From Facklamia sp964471435 (lineage in GTDB: Bacteria > Bacillota > Bacilli > Lactobacillales > Aerococcaceae), in contig CAYYGA010000082.1 of NCBI GenBank assembly GCA_964471435.1, positions 1 to 5,658 on the forward strand: a stretch of DNA of 5,658 nt. Reading direction: 5' to 3'. The notes beneath the pieces are model-generated. The model was given only the letters and a program-made list of their open reading frames with translations, ran no database searches and was not told the DNA's origin. Below, piece by piece: positions 4,821-5,658 of the stretch. Each line of letters starts with the position of its first letter. Within the stretch, counting starts at the first letter, position 1. The position numbers and the translations under genes are program-made.

Positions 4821-5658
4821 ATGGAAAATATTTTAGAAGTCAGTCAGTTAACTAAAAATTTCCACATTCAAAGCAGTTTTTTTCGTGAGAAAAAAATTCT
4901 CAAAGCCGTTAGTGATGTTAGCTTTAAAATTGAGAAAGGAACGACATTCGGCTTAGTTGGGGAGTCAGGAAGTGGTAAAACAACAGTTGGAAAATGTATT
5001 TTAGGATTATACGATGATATTGAAGGTGAGATTTTTTACGGAGGGCAGAATCTAATAGAAGGCTACCAGCAAAAGCCAGCTCTTAGGCAGATTCAAGTCG
5101 TTTTTCAGGATCCTTATTCTTCACTAAATCCTATGATGACGATTGGGGAATTGATTGCAGAACCCTTACAAATGAAGACTCAACTCAGCTCTTATGAAAT
5201 TAAAGAGAAGACAGCTGAATTGCTTGAACGTGTTCAATTAGAAGCAGCTTACACTACCCGCTATCCCCATGAACTCAGCGGCGGTCAACGCCAACGGGTA
5301 GGCATTGCACGGGCATTATCAACCAATCCTGATTTGATTATTCTAGATGAACCTATTTCCGCTCTGGATGTTTCGATTCAATCAAAGATTGTAAAATTAT
5401 TGAAACAGCTCCAACAAGAATCTGGTGTATCTTACTTATTTATTGCTCATGATTTGGAGATGGTTCGCTATATTTCACAAGACATCGGAGTGATGTTCCA
5501 TGGACAGATTGTTGAATATGGTAAAGCTGAAGCGGTCTATAACAATCCACAGCATCCTTATACACAACACCTGTTACAATCCATTTTAAAACCTGATCCG
5601 CAGGCTAAGTCCTTATTGAAAAAAAGACCCATCTTTAAAGATGAAGAGCACGAGAACC
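4821..5658 (+). CDS. ABC importer ATPase, DppF/OppF family (3' end outside the window)
   Basis: The frame is open from ATG at 4821 to the right edge, 279 complete codons, with no stop. It encodes the second ATPase of the importer. The motifs are Walker A GESGSGKT (47-54), Q-loop Gln96 in VFQDPYSSLNP, an ideal LSGGQ signature (152-156) in ELSGGQRQRVGIARAL, Walker B LIILDE (172-177), D-loop SALD (180-183), and H-loop His210 in FIAHDL. SALDVSIQ and the HPYTQHLLQSILKPDP tail are typical of OppF/DppF rather than of the D subunit. Family members are usually about 300-330 residues, so only the last part should be missing. The ribosome binding site GAGAGG (4810-4815) is five bases before the ATG, inside the preceding gene, and two bases separate the genes. 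The LSGGQ and Walker motifs are both intact, so the site should be catalytically competent. Confidence 0.92.
   Translation, partial: MENILEVSQLTKNFHIQSSFFREKKILKAVSDVSFKIEKGTTFGLVGESGSGKTTVGKCILGLYDDIEGEIFYGGQNLIEGYQQKPALRQIQVVFQDPYSSLNPMMTIGELIAEPLQMKTQLSSYEIKEKTAELLERVQLEAAYTTRYPHELSGGQRQRVGIARALSTNPDLIILDEPISALDVSIQSKIVKLLKQLQQESGVSYLFIAHDLEMVRYISQDIGVMFHGQIVEYGKAEAVYNNPQHPYTQHLLQSILKPDPQAKSLLKKRPIFKDEEHEN

Overview
The window is AT-rich (GC in the mid-to-upper 30s percent by eye). It has strong GGAGG-type ribosome binding sites, very tight gene spacing and Gram-positive-style proteins, which point to a low-GC Firmicute, most likely of the order Lactobacillales. The very acidic binding protein would fit a carnobacterium- or aerococcus-like genus, but that is only an impression.

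Layout. Positions 1-3 are the start codon of a gene on the minus strand that runs off the left edge; its ribosome binding site is at 11-17. Positions 4-486 are a long divergent intergenic region with no convincing gene. It holds a minus-strand -10 box overlapped by a near-consensus CcpA (cre) site, a perfect 6+6 palindrome at 165-179, a possible long-range RNA stem at 192-270, a candidate plus-strand promoter at 302-331, a small hairpin at 341-355, and a large inverted repeat with a CRP/FNR/Rex-like core at 365-396. From 487 to the right edge there is a five-gene plus-strand operon: substrate-binding protein (487-2109), two inner-membrane permeases (2158-3108 and 3110-3970) and two ATPases (3970-4818 and 4821 to the right edge, unfinished). 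The last four genes are separated by +1, -1 and +2 nt, so they are almost certainly cotranscribed and translationally coupled.

Function. The order binding protein - B - C - D - F is that of dpp/app/nik-type ABC importers of the peptide/nickel (PepT) family. The binding protein would capture a substrate outside the membrane, the B and C permeases form the channel, and the D and F ATPases form the nucleotide-binding heterodimer. Oligopeptide or dipeptide uptake is the most likely role; the exact substrate cannot be read from the sequence.

Novelty. The operon is a known type and I see no previously undescribed system. The points worth a second look are the lack of a lipobox cysteine (or any cysteine) in the binding protein, the short C-terminal tail without cysteines on the D ATPase, the divergent EAA loops of both permeases, and the regulatory sites in the intergenic region, especially the cre-like site and the two inverted repeats.
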